A stretch of DNA of 64,000 nucleotides from Desulfosporosinus acidiphilus SJ4 (GCF_000255115.2 NC_018068.1:3691977-3755976), one strand, 5' to 3'. Positions 20,765 to 31,300 are shown, counted from the first letter of the stretch. Notes: a model not told the origin generated them from the sequence alone. A program made the numbers and translations.

Positions 20765-22147
20765 TTATAAAATATACCGCGCTAAATCTTGGTTTTGAAT
20801 TACATTACCCAAACGGTGCTGAACATATTCCCTATTGATGGTTACGGTATAATCTTCAGGAAGTTCAGACGCTTCGAAGGACAATTCTTCCAATACCTTT
20901 TCAATAATTGTATGAAGACGTCTAGCGCCAATATTTTCAGTGGTAGAGTTTACCTTATAGGCAACTTCTGCTAGTTCCTCAATAGCATTCTCTGTGAAAT
21001 CAACCTTTATCCCTTCTGTCCCTAGTAAGGCACTATATTGCTTAATTAGGGATGATTGAGGTTCGGTAAGTATTCGTTTGAAATCCGCAACACTCAAGGA
21101 TTCTAATTCAACACGAATAGGAAACCTTCCTTGAAGTTCGGGAATAAGGTCAGAAGGTTTACAAAGGTGGAATGCCCCAGCTGCAATGAAGAGAATATGA
21201 TCTGTTTTGACCGGGCCATATTTCGTAACAACCGTAGAGCCCTCAACAATAGGGAGAATATCTCGCTGTACTCCTCCCCTTGACACATCAGGTCCTCCAG
21301 CCCCTTCTCGCCCAGCGATCTTATCTATTTCATCCAAGAATACAATGCCCTCATGTTCTGTTCTATGAATAGCTTCGTTAACGGCCTCATCGTGATCAAT
21401 CAAGTTTTGAACTTCTTCGTTCAGTAAAATCTTGCGGGCCTCTTTAACGCTTACTTTTCTCTTTTTATGTCGTTTGGGCAAGATTCCTGACACCATATCC
21501 TGAATATTCATACCCATTTCCATCATATTGTTGCCTAACATATCTGATAGAGGAGCTGTCTCTTCAACGGAAATTTCAATAACTTTCTCTTCCAGTTCAC
21601 CGCGCCGCAGACTTTCCACAACCAACGCCCGCTCTTTTTCAATCTCAGGAGTTACGGTTTCCTCCTTCTCTGTTTCAGAGGATTGACCGAAAAGCATCTG
21701 AAAGGGATTGGCTGAGGATTTCTCAGAATGTTTGATGGGCACTAATAATTCGATTAATCGCTTTTCAGCATTGACGGCAGCCTGTGTCTGAACTATTTCA
21801 GCACGTTCCGCTTTGACCATGCGCAGGGCGATTTCAACGATGTCACGAACAATAGACTCTACATCCCGGCCAACATAGCCTACTTCCGTAAACTTTGTCG
21901 CCTCAACCTTAATGAAAGGAGCACGAACCAGCTTGGCCAAGCGCCTGGCAATTTCAGTTTTACCTACACCTGTAGGACCAATCATCAGAATGTTTTTAGG
22001 GATGATATCATCCTGCAATTTTTCCGGCAGCAAAGAACGTCGATAGCGGTTGCGCAAAGCAATGGCAACAGCCCGTTTACCTGCATCTTGTCCTACAATA
22101 TATGAATCCAATTCACGGACAATTTCTCGAGGAGTTAAGCTTTCCAT
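20765..22147 (-). CDS. hslU: HslUV (ClpYQ) protease ATPase subunit
   Basis: HslU is the AAA+ unfoldase hexamer that feeds substrates to HslV. 460 residues: Walker [16 protein letters not shown] near residue 57, the GYVGRDVES pore loop, an intermediate I-domain (about 110-240), Walker [16 protein letters not shown] and the sensor region [13 protein letters not shown]. The C-terminus RYIL is the tail that docks into HslV. Starts 17 bases before the end of hslV's downstream gap; same operon. Confidence 0.97.
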   Translation of the reverse strand: MESLTPREIVRELDSYIVGQDAGKRAVAIALRNRYRRSLLPEKLQDDIIPKNILMIGPTGVGKTEIARRLAKLVRAPFIKVEATKFTEVGYVGRDVESIVRDIVEIALRMVKAERAEIVQTQAAVNAEKRLIELLVPIKHSEKSSANPFQMLFGQSSETEKEETVTPEIEKERALVVESLRRGELEEKVIEISVEETAPLSDMLGNNMMEMGMNIQDMVSGILPKRHKKRKVSVKEARKILLNEEVQNLIDHDEAVNEAIHRTEHEGIVFLDEIDKIAGREGAGGPDVSRGGVQRDILPIVEGSTVVTKYGPVKTDHILFIAAGAFHLCKPSDLIPELQGRFPIRVELESLSVADFKRILTEPQSSLIKQYSALLGTEGIKVDFTENAIEELAEVAYKVNSTTENIGARRLHTIIEKVLEELSFEASELPEDYTVTINREYVQHRLGNVIQNQDLARYIL

Positions 22148-22164
22148 AATATCAGTGTCACCCC

Positions 22165-22695
22165 CTATAACTCTTCTACATGAATTTGTTCATTGGTATA
22201 AACACAAATCCCGGCAGCTACAAGCATTGCTTCTTTGACAATTTCCGTCGGTGACAGATTTGTATGATTAACTAAGGCACGGGCAGCAGCTAAAGCATAG
22301 TTTCCTCCCGAACCGATGGCGGCAATACCATCGTCGGGCTCAATCACTTCACCGGATCCCGAGACAATTAAGAGATTTTGGCTATCAGCCACAAGAAGCA
22401 AAGCCTCGAGATTCCTGAGCATTTTATCGGTGCGCCATTCCTTGGCCAGCTCAACAGCTGCGCGCTGCAGATTGCCATGATATTCTTCGAGTTTTTGTTC
22501 GAATTTATCAAAAAGTGTAAAGGCGTCCGCTACAGATCCAGCGAAGCCGGTAATTACCTTACCGTGAAATAAGCGGCGAACTTTCCGGGCCTTATGTTTC
22601 ATCACAGTGGCCTGTCCAAAAGTCACTTGCCCATCTCCGGCAATGGCAACTTGTTCCCCTCTCTTTACTGCGACAATTGTTGTTGCATGAAACAT
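22165..22695 (-). CDS. hslV: HslUV (ClpYQ) protease peptidase subunit
   Basis: HslV is the Ntn-hydrolase peptidase dodecamer. With the ATG at 22695 (AAAGGAGGATTAATC just upstream) the protein has 176 residues and begins [28 protein letters not shown] (first 20 residues are the landmark). The family nucleophile is the Thr exposed by processing, here Thr5 or Thr6 of MFHATT; Bacillus ClpQ has an extra Ser-containing N-terminus that this protein lacks. [14 protein letters not shown] is conserved. Upstream in-frame codons to 22758 lie in the leader. Confidence 0.96.
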   Translation of the reverse strand: MFHATTIVAVKRGEQVAIAGDGQVTFGQATVMKHKARKVRRLFHGKVITGFAGSVADAFTLFDKFEQKLEEYHGNLQRAAVELAKEWRTDKMLRNLEALLLVADSQNLLIVSGSGEVIEPDDGIAAIGSGGNYALAAARALVNHTNLSPTEIVKEAMLVAAGICVYTNEQIHVEEL

Positions 22696-22782
22696 GATTA
22701 ATCCTCCTTTATGCAGTTTACTAGGGCATTTTCTCCATGTCAAGTCAATTGTAGACAATTTGCAACTTTTTGTGAAAATTTA

Positions 22783-23694
22783 TTATTTTAATGGGTCAAT
22801 AACCGTTTTTGCTCGAGGATGAGCCTTGCCATAAACGTCTTTTAAGCGTTCCCGAGTCAAATGAGTATAAATCTGAGTTGAGGATAATTTCTGATGCCCC
22901 AGCAATTCCTGCACACTTCTCAAATCTGCTCCTCCATCTAAAAGATGGGTGGCAAAGGAGTGGCGGAGCATATGCGGGTGGACATGTTGTTCCAAGGAGA
23001 CTCTGTTCACTAGTTTATCCAAAATACGGCGGACAGAACGATCCGTTAAACGAGTTCCCTGATAATTTAACAATAAGGCACCATTTTCATCGCTGCGCAT
23101 CTTCAGATAGTTTTCAATGGCTCGCCGCGCATAATTTGTGATCGGCACTACTCTTTCTTTATTTCCTTTTCCTAAAACTCGGATCAGACCGCCCTCCAAA
23201 TCAAGACTATCTCTATTTAAACCGACAAGCTCACTGACTCGAAGTCCGGAACCATAAAGTAGTTCCATAATGACTTGATCCCGTGCGCCCAGAAGCTTTG
23301 AACAGTCAGAAGCCCGCAGCAATCCTTCAACTTGATCGAGATAGAGAAAATGCGGGAGTTTTTTTCCTATTTTGGGGCTGGCAATTCGTTGTACTGGATT
23401 CACTGACAGAATCCCTTCCCGGCATAAAAACTTAAAGAGTGATCTTAGGGCAGCAAGTTTACGAGCCATACTTTTGCGTGTTAATCCCTGATCTGTCAGT
23501 ATTCCTAAAAAACTGCGGACAATATAAACATCGATTTGCTGGACAGTAAGGCTTTCTGGTTCTTGCCCAACCTCCTGAGCCGCAAAACGAAAAAATTGCC
23601 CCAGGTCGTTTTGATAAGCTATGACCGTATGTTCTGAGCGATTAAGAGAATATTGATAACCCGCAAACAGACTTAAGGCCTCATCGGCTAACAC
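22783..23694 (-). CDS. xerC: Tyrosine recombinase XerC/CodV
   Basis: XerC resolves chromosome dimers at dif with a partner recombinase. 303 residues: N-terminal SAM-like core-binding domain (1-90) and a catalytic domain with Arg152 (GSGLRVSEL), Lys176 (GKGNKE), His241/Arg244 ([12 protein letters not shown]), His267 ([15 protein letters not shown]) and nucleophile Tyr276. All catalytic residues are present. Start is GTG after GGAGGTAAGCAG, overlapping the trmFO stop by seven bases. Operon position matches codV. Confidence 0.96.
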   Translation of the reverse strand: MLADEALSLFAGYQYSLNRSEHTVIAYQNDLGQFFRFAAQEVGQEPESLTVQQIDVYIVRSFLGILTDQGLTRKSMARKLAALRSLFKFLCREGILSVNPVQRIASPKIGKKLPHFLYLDQVEGLLRASDCSKLLGARDQVIMELLYGSGLRVSELVGLNRDSLDLEGGLIRVLGKGNKERVVPITNYARRAIENYLKMRSDENGALLLNYQGTRLTDRSVRRILDKLVNRVSLEQHVHPHMLRHSFATHLLDGGADLRSVQELLGHQKLSSTQIYTHLTRERLKDVYGKAHPRAKTVIDPLK

Positions 23695-25016
23695 CTGCTT
23701 ACCTCCTCTAAATTTTCACGAGAGCAAAATATGCTTAAAGCCTCCAGTGCCCGCTGAGAAATTCTGCTGTTCTTTTCACGTTTATTTCGTATTCTCTCCG
23801 TCAGCGGCGGCAATAAACCAAAGTTAACATTCATTGGCTGGAAGCTCTGACTGGGTGACCCCTCTAAATGCCGCGCTAACCCCCCCAAAGCTGTTTCCGG
23901 GGGGAAAACCAAAGTCTCCATCTGATGGAGGCGGCGCCAGGCATTTAGGCCTGCCAGGAGACCACTCGCCGCAGACTCCACATACCCTTCTACGCCGGTA
24001 ATTTGCCCGGCAAAAAAAAGCGACTCTCTGCCCTTGAGGCTAAAGTCTGCCTTAAGCACTTTGGGGGCATTCAAAAACGTGTTGCGGTGCATTACGCCAA
24101 ATCGCGCAAACTCAGCTCGTTCCAAACCCGGTATTAAAGAAAACACCCTTTTTTGCTCACCCCATTTTAAATGGGTTTGAAATCCTACCAGATTCAGCAG
24201 CGTTCCTGTCTGATTCTCTTTACGAAGCTGAACGACTGCAAAGGGCTTTTTCCCGGTTCGAGAATCTTGAAGACCGACGGGCTTGAGCGGACCAAAGGTT
24301 AACGTCTGGATACCACGCTTAGCCATCACTTCGATGGGCAGACAGCCTTCAAAGACATCGCCTTCCTCAAAGCCTTTAACTTCAGCCATTTCGGCCTTGA
24401 TCAGTTCTTGATAAAAGACTTCATATTCTTCCTGAGACATAGGACAGTTTAGATAGTCCGCTTCACCTTTATCGTATCTTGAGGCCCAAAAAGCCTTGCT
24501 CAAATCGATAGACTCATACGTAACAATAGGTGCTGCGGCATCATAAAAGGAGAGAGCCTTTTCTCCGGTAAAACGTAAAATATCCTTGGCTAAATCCTCC
24601 GCGGTAAGCGGACCACTTGCCACAATGACCGTTGTATCCTCGGGTAAGGAGTGTACTTCTTCCCTATGAACAGTAACATTGGGATGGTCTGTTAATCGCT
24701 GGGTAATCTCTTGGGAAAACAAGTCACGGTCAACGGCTAAGGCGCCTCCGGCCGGCACCATGGTTTGATCAGCGGCCTTCATGATTAATGAATCCAACCG
24801 CCGCATTTCTTCTTTTAATAAACCCACAGCATTCTCTAAGCCTGCTGCACGCAAGGAATTACTGCAGACCAATTCAGCAAACCCTTCGCTATGGTGAGCC
24901 GGGGAGAATTTCGAGGGCCTCATTTCATATAAATCAACATTCACACCCCGTTTGGCCAACTGCCAGGCAGCTTCAGAGCCTGCCAGTCCCGCACCGATGA
25001 CGGTAATTTTATGCAT
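23688..25016 (-). CDS. trmFO: Methylenetetrahydrofolate-tRNA (uracil-5-)-methyltransferase
   Basis: TrmFO (Gid) makes m5U54 in tRNA using methylene-tetrahydrofolate and FAD. 442 residues. The FAD Rossmann motif is [20 protein letters not shown], followed by [11 protein letters not shown] and the catalytic-loop Cys in LVCSNSLR; the C-terminal half contains [20 protein letters not shown]. It lies between topA and xerC, the conserved Firmicute order topA-gid-codV. Confidence 0.96.
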   Translation of the reverse strand: MHKITVIGAGLAGSEAAWQLAKRGVNVDLYEMRPSKFSPAHHSEGFAELVCSNSLRAAGLENAVGLLKEEMRRLDSLIMKAADQTMVPAGGALAVDRDLFSQEITQRLTDHPNVTVHREEVHSLPEDTTVIVASGPLTAEDLAKDILRFTGEKALSFYDAAAPIVTYESIDLSKAFWASRYDKGEADYLNCPMSQEEYEVFYQELIKAEMAEVKGFEEGDVFEGCLPIEVMAKRGIQTLTFGPLKPVGLQDSRTGKKPFAVVQLRKENQTGTLLNLVGFQTHLKWGEQKRVFSLIPGLERAEFARFGVMHRNTFLNAPKVLKADFSLKGRESLFFAGQITGVEGYVESAASGLLAGLNAWRRLHQMETLVFPPETALGGLARHLEGSPSQSFQPMNVNFGLLPPLTERIRNKREKNSRISQRALEALSIFCSRENLEEVSRC

Positions 25017-25046
25017 GATTTTAAACTCTCCTATCCTACGGATGCC

Positions 25047-27137
25047 TTACTCTTCTTCAATCACCTTGGTAAATCGACACTCTGGGTTGGTACAAACATG
25101 TTTTTTCTGCCGCTTAGACGACTTTATGACCATCATCTGCTGGCATTCGGGGCAAGGTTCAGGGGCCGGCATTTCCCAAGAAACAAAATCACACTCCGGA
25201 TAAGCACTGCAGCCATAAAATTTACGTCCCTTCTTCGAACGGCGAAGGACCAGCGGTTTGCCGCACTTAGGGCAATTGGCCCCCACTTGTTCCAAAAGCG
25301 GCTTTGTGTTTCGGCAGTCCGGAAATCCCGGGCAAGCCAAAAATTTTCCGTATCTCCCCATTTTGACAACCATATTCCGCCCGCAGCTCTCACAAAGTTC
25401 TTCGGAGACCTGATCCTCTATTTTAACTTTACCGATTCGTTCTTCAGCCAGGGCCAAAGCTTCGGAAAACGGCTGATAATATTCGTTTATAACAGACTTC
25501 CAGGGAACCCTGCCTTCTTCCACAAGATCGAGTTTTCCCTCCAAATTCGCCGTGAACTCCAGGTTGACGATATCGGGGAAATGTTCTTTAAGTAGGGCTA
25601 TAACAATATCTCCTAACTCTGTCGGAATTAATTGTTTTTCTTCTTTGACGACGTAACCCCTTGTCTGGATGGTCTCAATGGTTGGCGCGTAGGTGCTCGG
25701 CCTCCCGATACCTTCTTCTTCTAATTTTCGCACCAAGGAAGCCTCGGTATAACGCGGCGGAGGTTCTGTGAAATGTTGTTTCTCCGATAGTTGAATAAGT
25801 TTAAGAGGTTCGCCAACAGAAAGGTCAAAGGTCAGGGAATTTTGCTCATCATCCTGAACGTCCCCCTCGTCTTTGCCCTCTTCGTACACCGCTAAAAAGC
25901 CAGCAAAACGTATTGTCGAAGTGTTAGCACGAAAAAGGGCAGATCCGGCAACGATGTCAACCGTTAAAGTATCCGTAACTGCTGAACTCATTTGACTGGC
26001 AATAAACCGTTCCCATATTAAACGATACAAGCGTAATTGATCGCGTGTTAAAATCCCCTTCAATGAGTCCGGAGTCCGTAACGGAACTGTGGGCCGAATG
26101 GCCTCATGGGCCTCTTGTGATCGGCCCTTATTGGCAAACTGGCGAGGTTCCGGGGGATAATAGTCATTTCCGTAGTGAGATATAATCCACTCTTTCGCTT
26201 CTGCTTGAGCAACTTCGGCCACTTTAACAGAGTCAGTACGCATGTAAGTAATAAGACCGACGGTACCTTCTTCCCCTAAGTCAAGGCCCTCATAAAGCTG
26301 CTGGGCTAACATCATGGTACGTTTCGGTGAAAAGCTCAATTTCCTATGGGCTTCTTGCTGTAAGCTGCTCGTTGTAAACGGAGGGGCAGGCTGCTTTTTC
26401 TTTTCTTTGGCACGAACGTCTGTTACGTTAAATTCTTTGCCTTGGAGATCATTTAATATGACTTCCATTTCTGATTTGGAGGAAATGGATATCTTTTTAT
26501 CATCATTTTTTAATAATTTTGCTGTGAACTTACCGCCCTTAGACTCGAGATTTGCGGTTAAACTCCAGTATTCTTCAGATACAAACGAGCGAATTTGTTC
26601 TTCACGATCATCAACGAGACGCACTGCCACAGATTGAACCCGGCCAGCACTCAAACCCTTCTTGATTTTTCGCCAGAGCAGCGGGCTTAACTGGTAACCG
26701 ACTAATCTGTCTAAAACCCGGCGAGCCTGTTGGGCATCCACCCGGTCCATATCAAGTTCACGAGGCTGTTTAATTGCAGCTTGAATTGCCGATTTGGTAA
26801 TTTCATGAAATTCGATACGATTTTTGTCCCCTTGTTTAAGCCCTAAAAGATAGGAAAGATGCCAGGCAATGGCTTCCCCTTCACGATCCGGGTCAGAGGC
26901 CAGGAAGATTTTATCGGCTCCTTTAGCAGCCGAGCGCAAATCCTTGATCAAATCCCCGCGGCCGCGAATTGCAATATATTTTGGCTCAAAGTCATTCTCT
27001 AAATCGACTCCTAACTGACTTTTAGGCAGATCCCGCAAATGCCCCATGGAGGCTTTTACGGTATAACGATTTCCTAAAAATTTGCTGATTGATTTAGCTT
27101 TGGCTGGAGATTCTACTATTACGAGTGTTTTCGACAT
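25047..27137 (-). CDS. topA: DNA topoisomerase I
   Basis: TopA relaxes negative supercoils by a type IA mechanism. 696 residues: TOPRIM domain (VIVESPAKAKSISKFLG, SDPDREGEAIAWH), catalytic Tyr298 in GLITYMRTDS, and three C-terminal four-Cys zinc ribbons (CESCGRNMVVKMGRYGKF; CPKCGKPLVLRRSKKG; CPECQQMMVIKSSKRQ, each closed by a CxxPxC or CxxPEC pair). All ribbons keep four Cys. First gene of the topA-trmFO-xerC string, 200 bases after dprA. Confidence 0.97.
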   Translation of the reverse strand: MSKTLVIVESPAKAKSISKFLGNRYTVKASMGHLRDLPKSQLGVDLENDFEPKYIAIRGRGDLIKDLRSAAKGADKIFLASDPDREGEAIAWHLSYLLGLKQGDKNRIEFHEITKSAIQAAIKQPRELDMDRVDAQQARRVLDRLVGYQLSPLLWRKIKKGLSAGRVQSVAVRLVDDREEQIRSFVSEEYWSLTANLESKGGKFTAKLLKNDDKKISISSKSEMEVILNDLQGKEFNVTDVRAKEKKKQPAPPFTTSSLQQEAHRKLSFSPKRTMMLAQQLYEGLDLGEEGTVGLITYMRTDSVKVAEVAQAEAKEWIISHYGNDYYPPEPRQFANKGRSQEAHEAIRPTVPLRTPDSLKGILTRDQLRLYRLIWERFIASQMSSAVTDTLTVDIVAGSALFRANTSTIRFAGFLAVYEEGKDEGDVQDDEQNSLTFDLSVGEPLKLIQLSEKQHFTEPPPRYTEASLVRKLEEEGIGRPSTYAPTIETIQTRGYVVKEEKQLIPTELGDIVIALLKEHFPDIVNLEFTANLEGKLDLVEEGRVPWKSVINEYYQPFSEALALAEERIGKVKIEDQVSEELCESCGRNMVVKMGRYGKFLACPGFPDCRNTKPLLEQVGANCPKCGKPLVLRRSKKGRKFYGCSAYPECDFVSWEMPAPEPCPECQQMMVIKSSKRQKKHVCTNPECRFTKVIEEE

Positions 27138-27341
27138 AACTTCACCTCAAAATAAACTTAAGACCCTTTTAGATTTTGTCTTCCAACGATATAAGACTTA
27201 ATTCATTTCTATTTGCGAATTTATTAAATAACTATTAATACAGAAATTTCTAACTAAAGAACCGACACTTCAGATATTGAAGAATTAATTTTAAACATTG
27301 GTAAAACTAATGCCTATCTTAACGCCTTTTTAACCGTATGT

Positions 27342-28460
27342 CTAGCGTTCATGATCTAATACATAATTTTGTCCGGGTAATTGTTTGACTTTCCCCTGTA
27401 ATTGCAATTCCAATAAGGCTAAAGAAAGTGAAGCAGCCGGCAAGGTAGATTGTAAAGCAAGCTGGTCAATATGAAGAGGAATATCACTGAGTTGCTCTAG
27501 AACAGCTCTTTGCTCATCATTCTCAGGAATTATGTTAAGGTCCATCTGGCGATGGTTAAATGAACTCTCTTGAGGTTTCCCGGAAAAGGAACATTCATTC
27601 CAGATATCTTCGAATCCTGCGGCGATTTTTGCTCCTTGCCGCAAAAGATTATGAGGGCCGCGACTTAAGGGACTGAAGATAGGGCCGGGGACAGCAAAAA
27701 CGTCGCGCCCTTGTTCTAAGGCGAAATCAACTGTAATCATTGCACCGCTCCGTTCGGCTGCTTCCACCACCACGACCCCGCACGAAGCTCCGCTGATCAA
27801 CCGATTCCGCGCAGGAAAATTAGCTGCCAGCGGCGGTGTCCCAGGAGGGAATTCGCTGATTAGTGCACCTTTAACCAGGATATTTTCAGCTAAAAGATTA
27901 TTTTCCCGAGGATAGATTTGGTCTAAGCCACATCCCAAAAACGCCCAGGTTATCCCATTACCTTCGAGAGCTCCATGATGAGCAGCCGTATCAATACCGC
28001 GAGCTAGTCCGCTGACGACAGTAATCCCTTGGGCTGACGCTTCATGAGCCAGCATACGCGCAGCAGATTTTCCGTAGGCGCTTGCCCGTCTTGAGCCGAC
28101 GATTGCCAACGCTTCCGAATTGGAGTCAAGACTTCCGCGATAATATAAGATAGGCGGAGGGTCCGGTATTTCTAGTAATGAGGGGGGATAATGAGGGTCC
28201 AGGGGAATGATCACTTTAATGCCCTGTTCCCTTAGATCAGCTCCAATTTTCCAGGGATCGATTCGTTTTCGCTGCTTAAGAACTTCAATAATCCATTGAC
28301 CTTGAGGTTTTATTTTTAGATAGTCATTATCGGCAGCATCCCACGCTTGACTGGCGCTTCCAAAGCAGGCAATAAGCAGCCGCAAATGTTGACTTCCTAC
28401 ACCTTTTAGGGTACGGAATGCTGCCCGAAAGAGTTTTTCTTTATCAATATCAATCTCCAC
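27342..28460 (-). CDS. dprA: DNA processing protein A (natural-transformation RecA loader)
   Basis: DprA protects incoming single strands and loads RecA. 372 residues: N-terminal helical SAM-like domain, Rossmann-type core with AIVGSRRASAYGKSAARML and GLARGIDTAAHHGAL, then FPARNRLISGASCGVVVVEAAERSG (motif seen around residues 225-250) and a C-terminal winged helix. Start is GTG after AAAGGAGG. Followed by topA at 204 bases. Confidence 0.95.
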   Translation of the reverse strand: MEIDIDKEKLFRAAFRTLKGVGSQHLRLLIACFGSASQAWDAADNDYLKIKPQGQWIIEVLKQRKRIDPWKIGADLREQGIKVIIPLDPHYPPSLLEIPDPPPILYYRGSLDSNSEALAIVGSRRASAYGKSAARMLAHEASAQGITVVSGLARGIDTAAHHGALEGNGITWAFLGCGLDQIYPRENNLLAENILVKGALISEFPPGTPPLAANFPARNRLISGASCGVVVVEAAERSGAMITVDFALEQGRDVFAVPGPIFSPLSRGPHNLLRQGAKIAAGFEDIWNECSFSGKPQESSFNHRQMDLNIIPENDEQRAVLEQLSDIPLHIDQLALQSTLPAASLSLALLELQLQGKVKQLPGQNYVLDHER

Positions 28461-28583
28461 TCCAAGTACCTCCTTTGCCCACCATTTCGGGGCTTAAGGA
28501 CGCATCTCCTGCGTGGAAACATGTTGATTTTTCAGATATCAAGTAAAATAATGAAAGAATTCGGAGATACTCGACTAATCCGC

Positions 28584-29471
28584 CTAAGCTCCTTTGGCAC
28601 GTCGTGCTGTTCGTTTCCTCGGGGTTAAGGTGGATTTTGGCTTTCTTTCTTCCGATTGAGAGGCAGCCTCCTGATTATCCACATCAGGATTGGTTTCTAT
28701 TTTCTCCTTTTCTTGCTCAGTTAAAGCAATACTGGCCCGCAGGGCTTCCATTAAATCAACTACTTGGCCACCTTTCACTGGACTTTCTACTTTAAAGCTT
28801 TCTCCAGTTATCTTGCTTTCAATCATCTCGGCCACTTGTTCATGGACTTCGTCCCTGTATTTTTCCGGTTCAAAAGGCCGGGCTAAATTATCAATCAGTT
28901 GTCGGGCCATGCTTAATTCCGTCTCTGTCGGGACAATTCTGCCCCAAGTTGCATCCATATGCCGAATTTCTTGAGGATAGTGCATCGTCTCAAGGACCAA
29001 CCCCTCTTCAAAAACTCGCAGACAAGCTAAGTGTTGTTTAGATCGCATGGTAACGCGGGCTAAAGCAACCTTCCCACTTTCCACCATGGCTTGGCACAAC
29101 AAACGATAGGCTTTCTGAGCTGCCTCTTCCGGGGATAAGTAATATGATTTATCGTAATATATCGGATCGATTTCACTTAAATTAATGAAGTCAAGAATTT
29201 CAATAGAACGGCTCGTGGGTTGTTCTAAGGCAGCCAGTTCTTCGTCCTCGAGAATCACATAACGATCCTTTTCATATTCGAATCCCTTGACTAAGTCAGC
29301 CATTTCAACTTCCTTCTCACAGTTAGGGCATTTCTTAATTGATCGGATGCGATGCTGACAATCTTTATGCAAATAATTAAATTTGAATTCCTGAGATTCC
29401 GTGGCTGTGTGCATCTTAACAGGAACATTTACCAAACCAAAGCTGATCGAACCTTTCCATAAAGTATGCAT
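28584..29471 (-). CDS. ku: Prokaryotic Ku protein (non-homologous end joining)
   Basis: Bacterial Ku forms a homodimeric ring on DNA ends and recruits LigD. 295 residues; the conserved opening HTLWKGSISFGLVNVPVKM, a CxxC..CPNCE zinc-finger-like stretch and the Ku bridge core (VILEDEELAALEQPTSRSIEI, YYDKSYYLSPEE, RPFEPEKYRDE) are present. The C-terminus is a basic Lys/Arg-rich tail likely to bind DNA. ATG follows TGAGGAGGTGACTTT. No LigD-type ligase is in the window, so the partner must be elsewhere. In spore formers Ku often protects spores. Confidence 0.95.
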   Translation of the reverse strand: MHTLWKGSISFGLVNVPVKMHTATESQEFKFNYLHKDCQHRIRSIKKCPNCEKEVEMADLVKGFEYEKDRYVILEDEELAALEQPTSRSIEILDFINLSEIDPIYYDKSYYLSPEEAAQKAYRLLCQAMVESGKVALARVTMRSKQHLACLRVFEEGLVLETMHYPQEIRHMDATWGRIVPTETELSMARQLIDNLARPFEPEKYRDEVHEQVAEMIESKITGESFKVESPVKGGQVVDLMEALRASIALTEQEKEKIETNPDVDNQEAASQSEERKPKSTLTPRKRTARRAKGA

Positions 29472-29564
29472 AAAGTCACCTCCTCAACATAGTGTGAACC
29501 GCAAAGGATAGATTAATGCAATATAATAATCTTACTCACACAACAAAACATACCTGGCATCAGC

Positions 29565-29603
29565 AGGAATAAAAACAAAAACTCTGCTCTAAATCGAGCA
29601 AAG
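29565..29603 (-). terminator. Minus-strand terminator upstream of ku
   Basis: On the minus strand CTTTGCTC and GAGCAGAG pair over 8 bp (one G-U) around GATTTA, followed by TTTTTGTTTTTATT, a good intrinsic terminator. It lies about 100 bases upstream of the ku ATG, so it either attenuates ku or stops minus-strand transcripts that read through mazEF from the DUF3786 gene. Confidence 0.7.
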
Positions 29604-29724
29604 TTTCAAGTAAATTGATAGTAATGGTGCTGTCACTGTTATTAGTGGGAATTTAGCAAGTGAGCGAGCCTCGGAATGCTGAGTGAACGATGTGGGCGAA
29701 GCTGCCTGATCCGAAGGTATGAAC

Positions 29725-29753
29725 TTGATTAATATCACGAGAATGTGTATACT
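29725..29753 (+). promoter_or_regulatory. Sigma-A promoter of mazEF
   Basis: TTGATT at 29725-29730 and TATACT at 29748-29753 are separated by exactly 17 bases, close to the sigma-A consensus. The predicted start is about 25 bases before the mazE ATG. Confidence 0.7.
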
Positions 29754-29788
29754 TTGTATAAACGTTTTAATGAAATAGCGGTGATATT

Positions 29789-30022
29789 ATGGAAGCAATG
29801 GCACGAAAATGGGGAAATAGCATTGGCATAAGAATTCCTGCTTCAATGGCTAATTCAATAAAAATCACTGACGGAACCCCCATTGACGTTGAACTTGATG
29901 GCGAAAGGATCATAATTACCCGAAAAAAATTCGACTTAAAAGAATTACTTGCCCAAATTCCAGATGAATACGAGCCGGAAGAGATCGATTGGGGAGAACC
30001 CGTGGGAGAAGAGATATGGTGA
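29789..30022 (+). CDS. mazE: MazE-type antitoxin (AbrB/SpoVT fold)
   Basis: A 77-residue antitoxin that should neutralise the adjacent MazF and autorepress the operon. The swapped-hairpin DNA-binding motif ARKWGNSIGIRIPASMA is at residues 4-20, followed by IDVELDGERIIITRK and an acidic C-terminal tail (IPDEYEPEEIDWGEPVGEE), the part that usually masks the toxin. The ATG lies shortly after GGTGATATT. Overlaps mazF by seven bases. Confidence 0.9.
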   Translation: MEAMARKWGNSIGIRIPASMANSIKITDGTPIDVELDGERIIITRKKFDLKELLAQIPDEYEPEEIDWGEPVGEEIW

Positions 30023-30354
30023 GCCAGTACGTTCCAGAACGCGGTGACATAGTATGGATTCAGTTAAATCCACAGCTCGGGCATGAGCAGCAAGGAACTA
30101 GACCGGCTTTAGTTTTATCTGCAAAAGAATATAACAGCAAGACAGGGATGGGTATATTTTGCCCAATTACAAGCCGGGTGAAGGGCTTCCCATTTGAAGT
30201 TAAACTTCCGGAGAAATTGGAAATCAGAGGTGTTGTCTTGGCCGACCAAATTAAATCCCTGGATTGGCGAAGCAGAAATGCCAGTTTCATATGCAAAGTG
30301 GCAGAGGAAATCATGGAAGAGGTTATTCTTAAACTAGAAGCAATTATAAAGTAA
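30016..30354 (+). CDS. mazF: MazF/PemK-type endoribonuclease toxin
   Basis: MazF cleaves mRNA at short single-stranded sequences. From ATG 30016 (GGGAGAAGAGAT upstream) it has 112 residues with the family hallmarks RGDIVWIQLNPQLGHEQQGTRPALVLS, PITSRVKGFPFEV and VLADQIKSLDWRSR, which carry the usual Arg/Thr catalytic and binding residues. The longer frame from 29989 runs inside mazE. Its 3' end converges on DUF3786 with only 37 bases between. Confidence 0.93.
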   Translation: MVSQYVPERGDIVWIQLNPQLGHEQQGTRPALVLSAKEYNSKTGMGIFCPITSRVKGFPFEVKLPEKLEIRGVVLADQIKSLDWRSRNASFICKVAEEIMEEVILKLEAIIK

Positions 30355-30391
30355 GTTCCTTCATTAAAGCAACTTCCCGCTAAAATCACGT

Positions 30392-31003
30392 TCACAAACT
30401 AGCACTTATCTCTTTTAGTCTCCAAACAACAGTGCTGGCCAGTACAGCGTAATCTTCTGTTGGTAAAATCGAAGGTGCCGAAGAATCAAAGAGAATAGTT
30501 CCCGAAGCCGGAAATTCATCATCTTCCCTCCAGAGAATTAATGCAACCGGCACACGTGGAAAAACTCTAAGGGTCATTCCCACATCTCCATGTCCATTTG
30601 TATTTCCTCCTAAATGGCTGACCACTTCTTGCAGTTTATCCGGATTAACACCGAAAGATCTGACCAGTGGATCGATGGCCCTGTGAGTAAAGGGCTGAAT
30701 GTAGATATTTCCTCCTGGCAACTCTTTGAACGATATCAAAGAACCTGTTTCTTTATCCTCAGAAATATTTGTCAGATAATGCAGGATTAATATTTGAGTG
30801 GGTACAGGCAATTCTTTCCGGGATGAACTATCAACGGACTTGAAAATTGCGCTTGGATAGTCCAGAGTGTATTGCTCCCCTAAAAAAGGAATAAAAAGAG
30901 TGTTGTCACCACGAGGATAACCAGAATAGTGAGCGATCTCTTCAATAGAGCTTGCTCTAAACTTTTCCAGCGCCAATTGCTGAGCTGCCGAATAATTAAC
31001 CAT
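30392..31003 (-). CDS. DUF3786-family protein
   Basis: A soluble protein of about 203 residues matching the general pattern of DUF3786, found in anaerobes: an N-terminal helical part, FIPFLGEQYTLDYPSAIF, LILHYLTNISEDKETGSLISFKELPGG, and a C-terminal half with RVPVALILWREDDEFPASGTILFDSSAP. Function is unknown; members often occur in anaerobes near metal or corrinoid enzymes, but none lies adjacent here. Start ATG 31003 has AAGGAGCAGG upstream. No terminator separates its end from the convergent mazF. Confidence 0.75.
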   Translation of the reverse strand: MVNYSAAQQLALEKFRASSIEEIAHYSGYPRGDNTLFIPFLGEQYTLDYPSAIFKSVDSSSRKELPVPTQILILHYLTNISEDKETGSLISFKELPGGNIYIQPFTHRAIDPLVRSFGVNPDKLQEVVSHLGGNTNGHGDVGMTLRVFPRVPVALILWREDDEFPASGTILFDSSAPSILPTEDYAVLASTVVWRLKEISASL

Positions 31004-31300
31004 ACTCCTGCTCCTTCTTTCTCCAACGCTTACCAATAGTTGTCTGTTTTCCGGATAACTTTTCGTACTTAAATTACCTAATCATTATGGTAGTCATCAA
31101 TACATGTTCCAAAAATAGTAAAATTTGCTTATTTAATTATATCTTCTTTTTATTTAAATACCATATAAATGCCATCACTTTTTGCCAAATTAGCCAATAG
31201 AATTAAAGTTTATAAATACATATCATGGCTGTAAAATCATATACTATCAATGCTTTCGTCAAATAGATGTTGAAACTACCACATGAAGGGAGGATTCCAC

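Larger units (their letters stand above)
29472..29788. other. Divergent intergenic region between ku and mazE
   Basis: No gene seen. It holds a minus-strand terminator-like hairpin (29565-29603), the mazEF promoter (29725-29753), and should hold the ku promoter, for which no clear -35/-10 was found. Around 29650-29720 the sequence is less AT-rich than its surroundings and contains GAGTGAACGATG without a recognised function. Confidence 0.6.
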
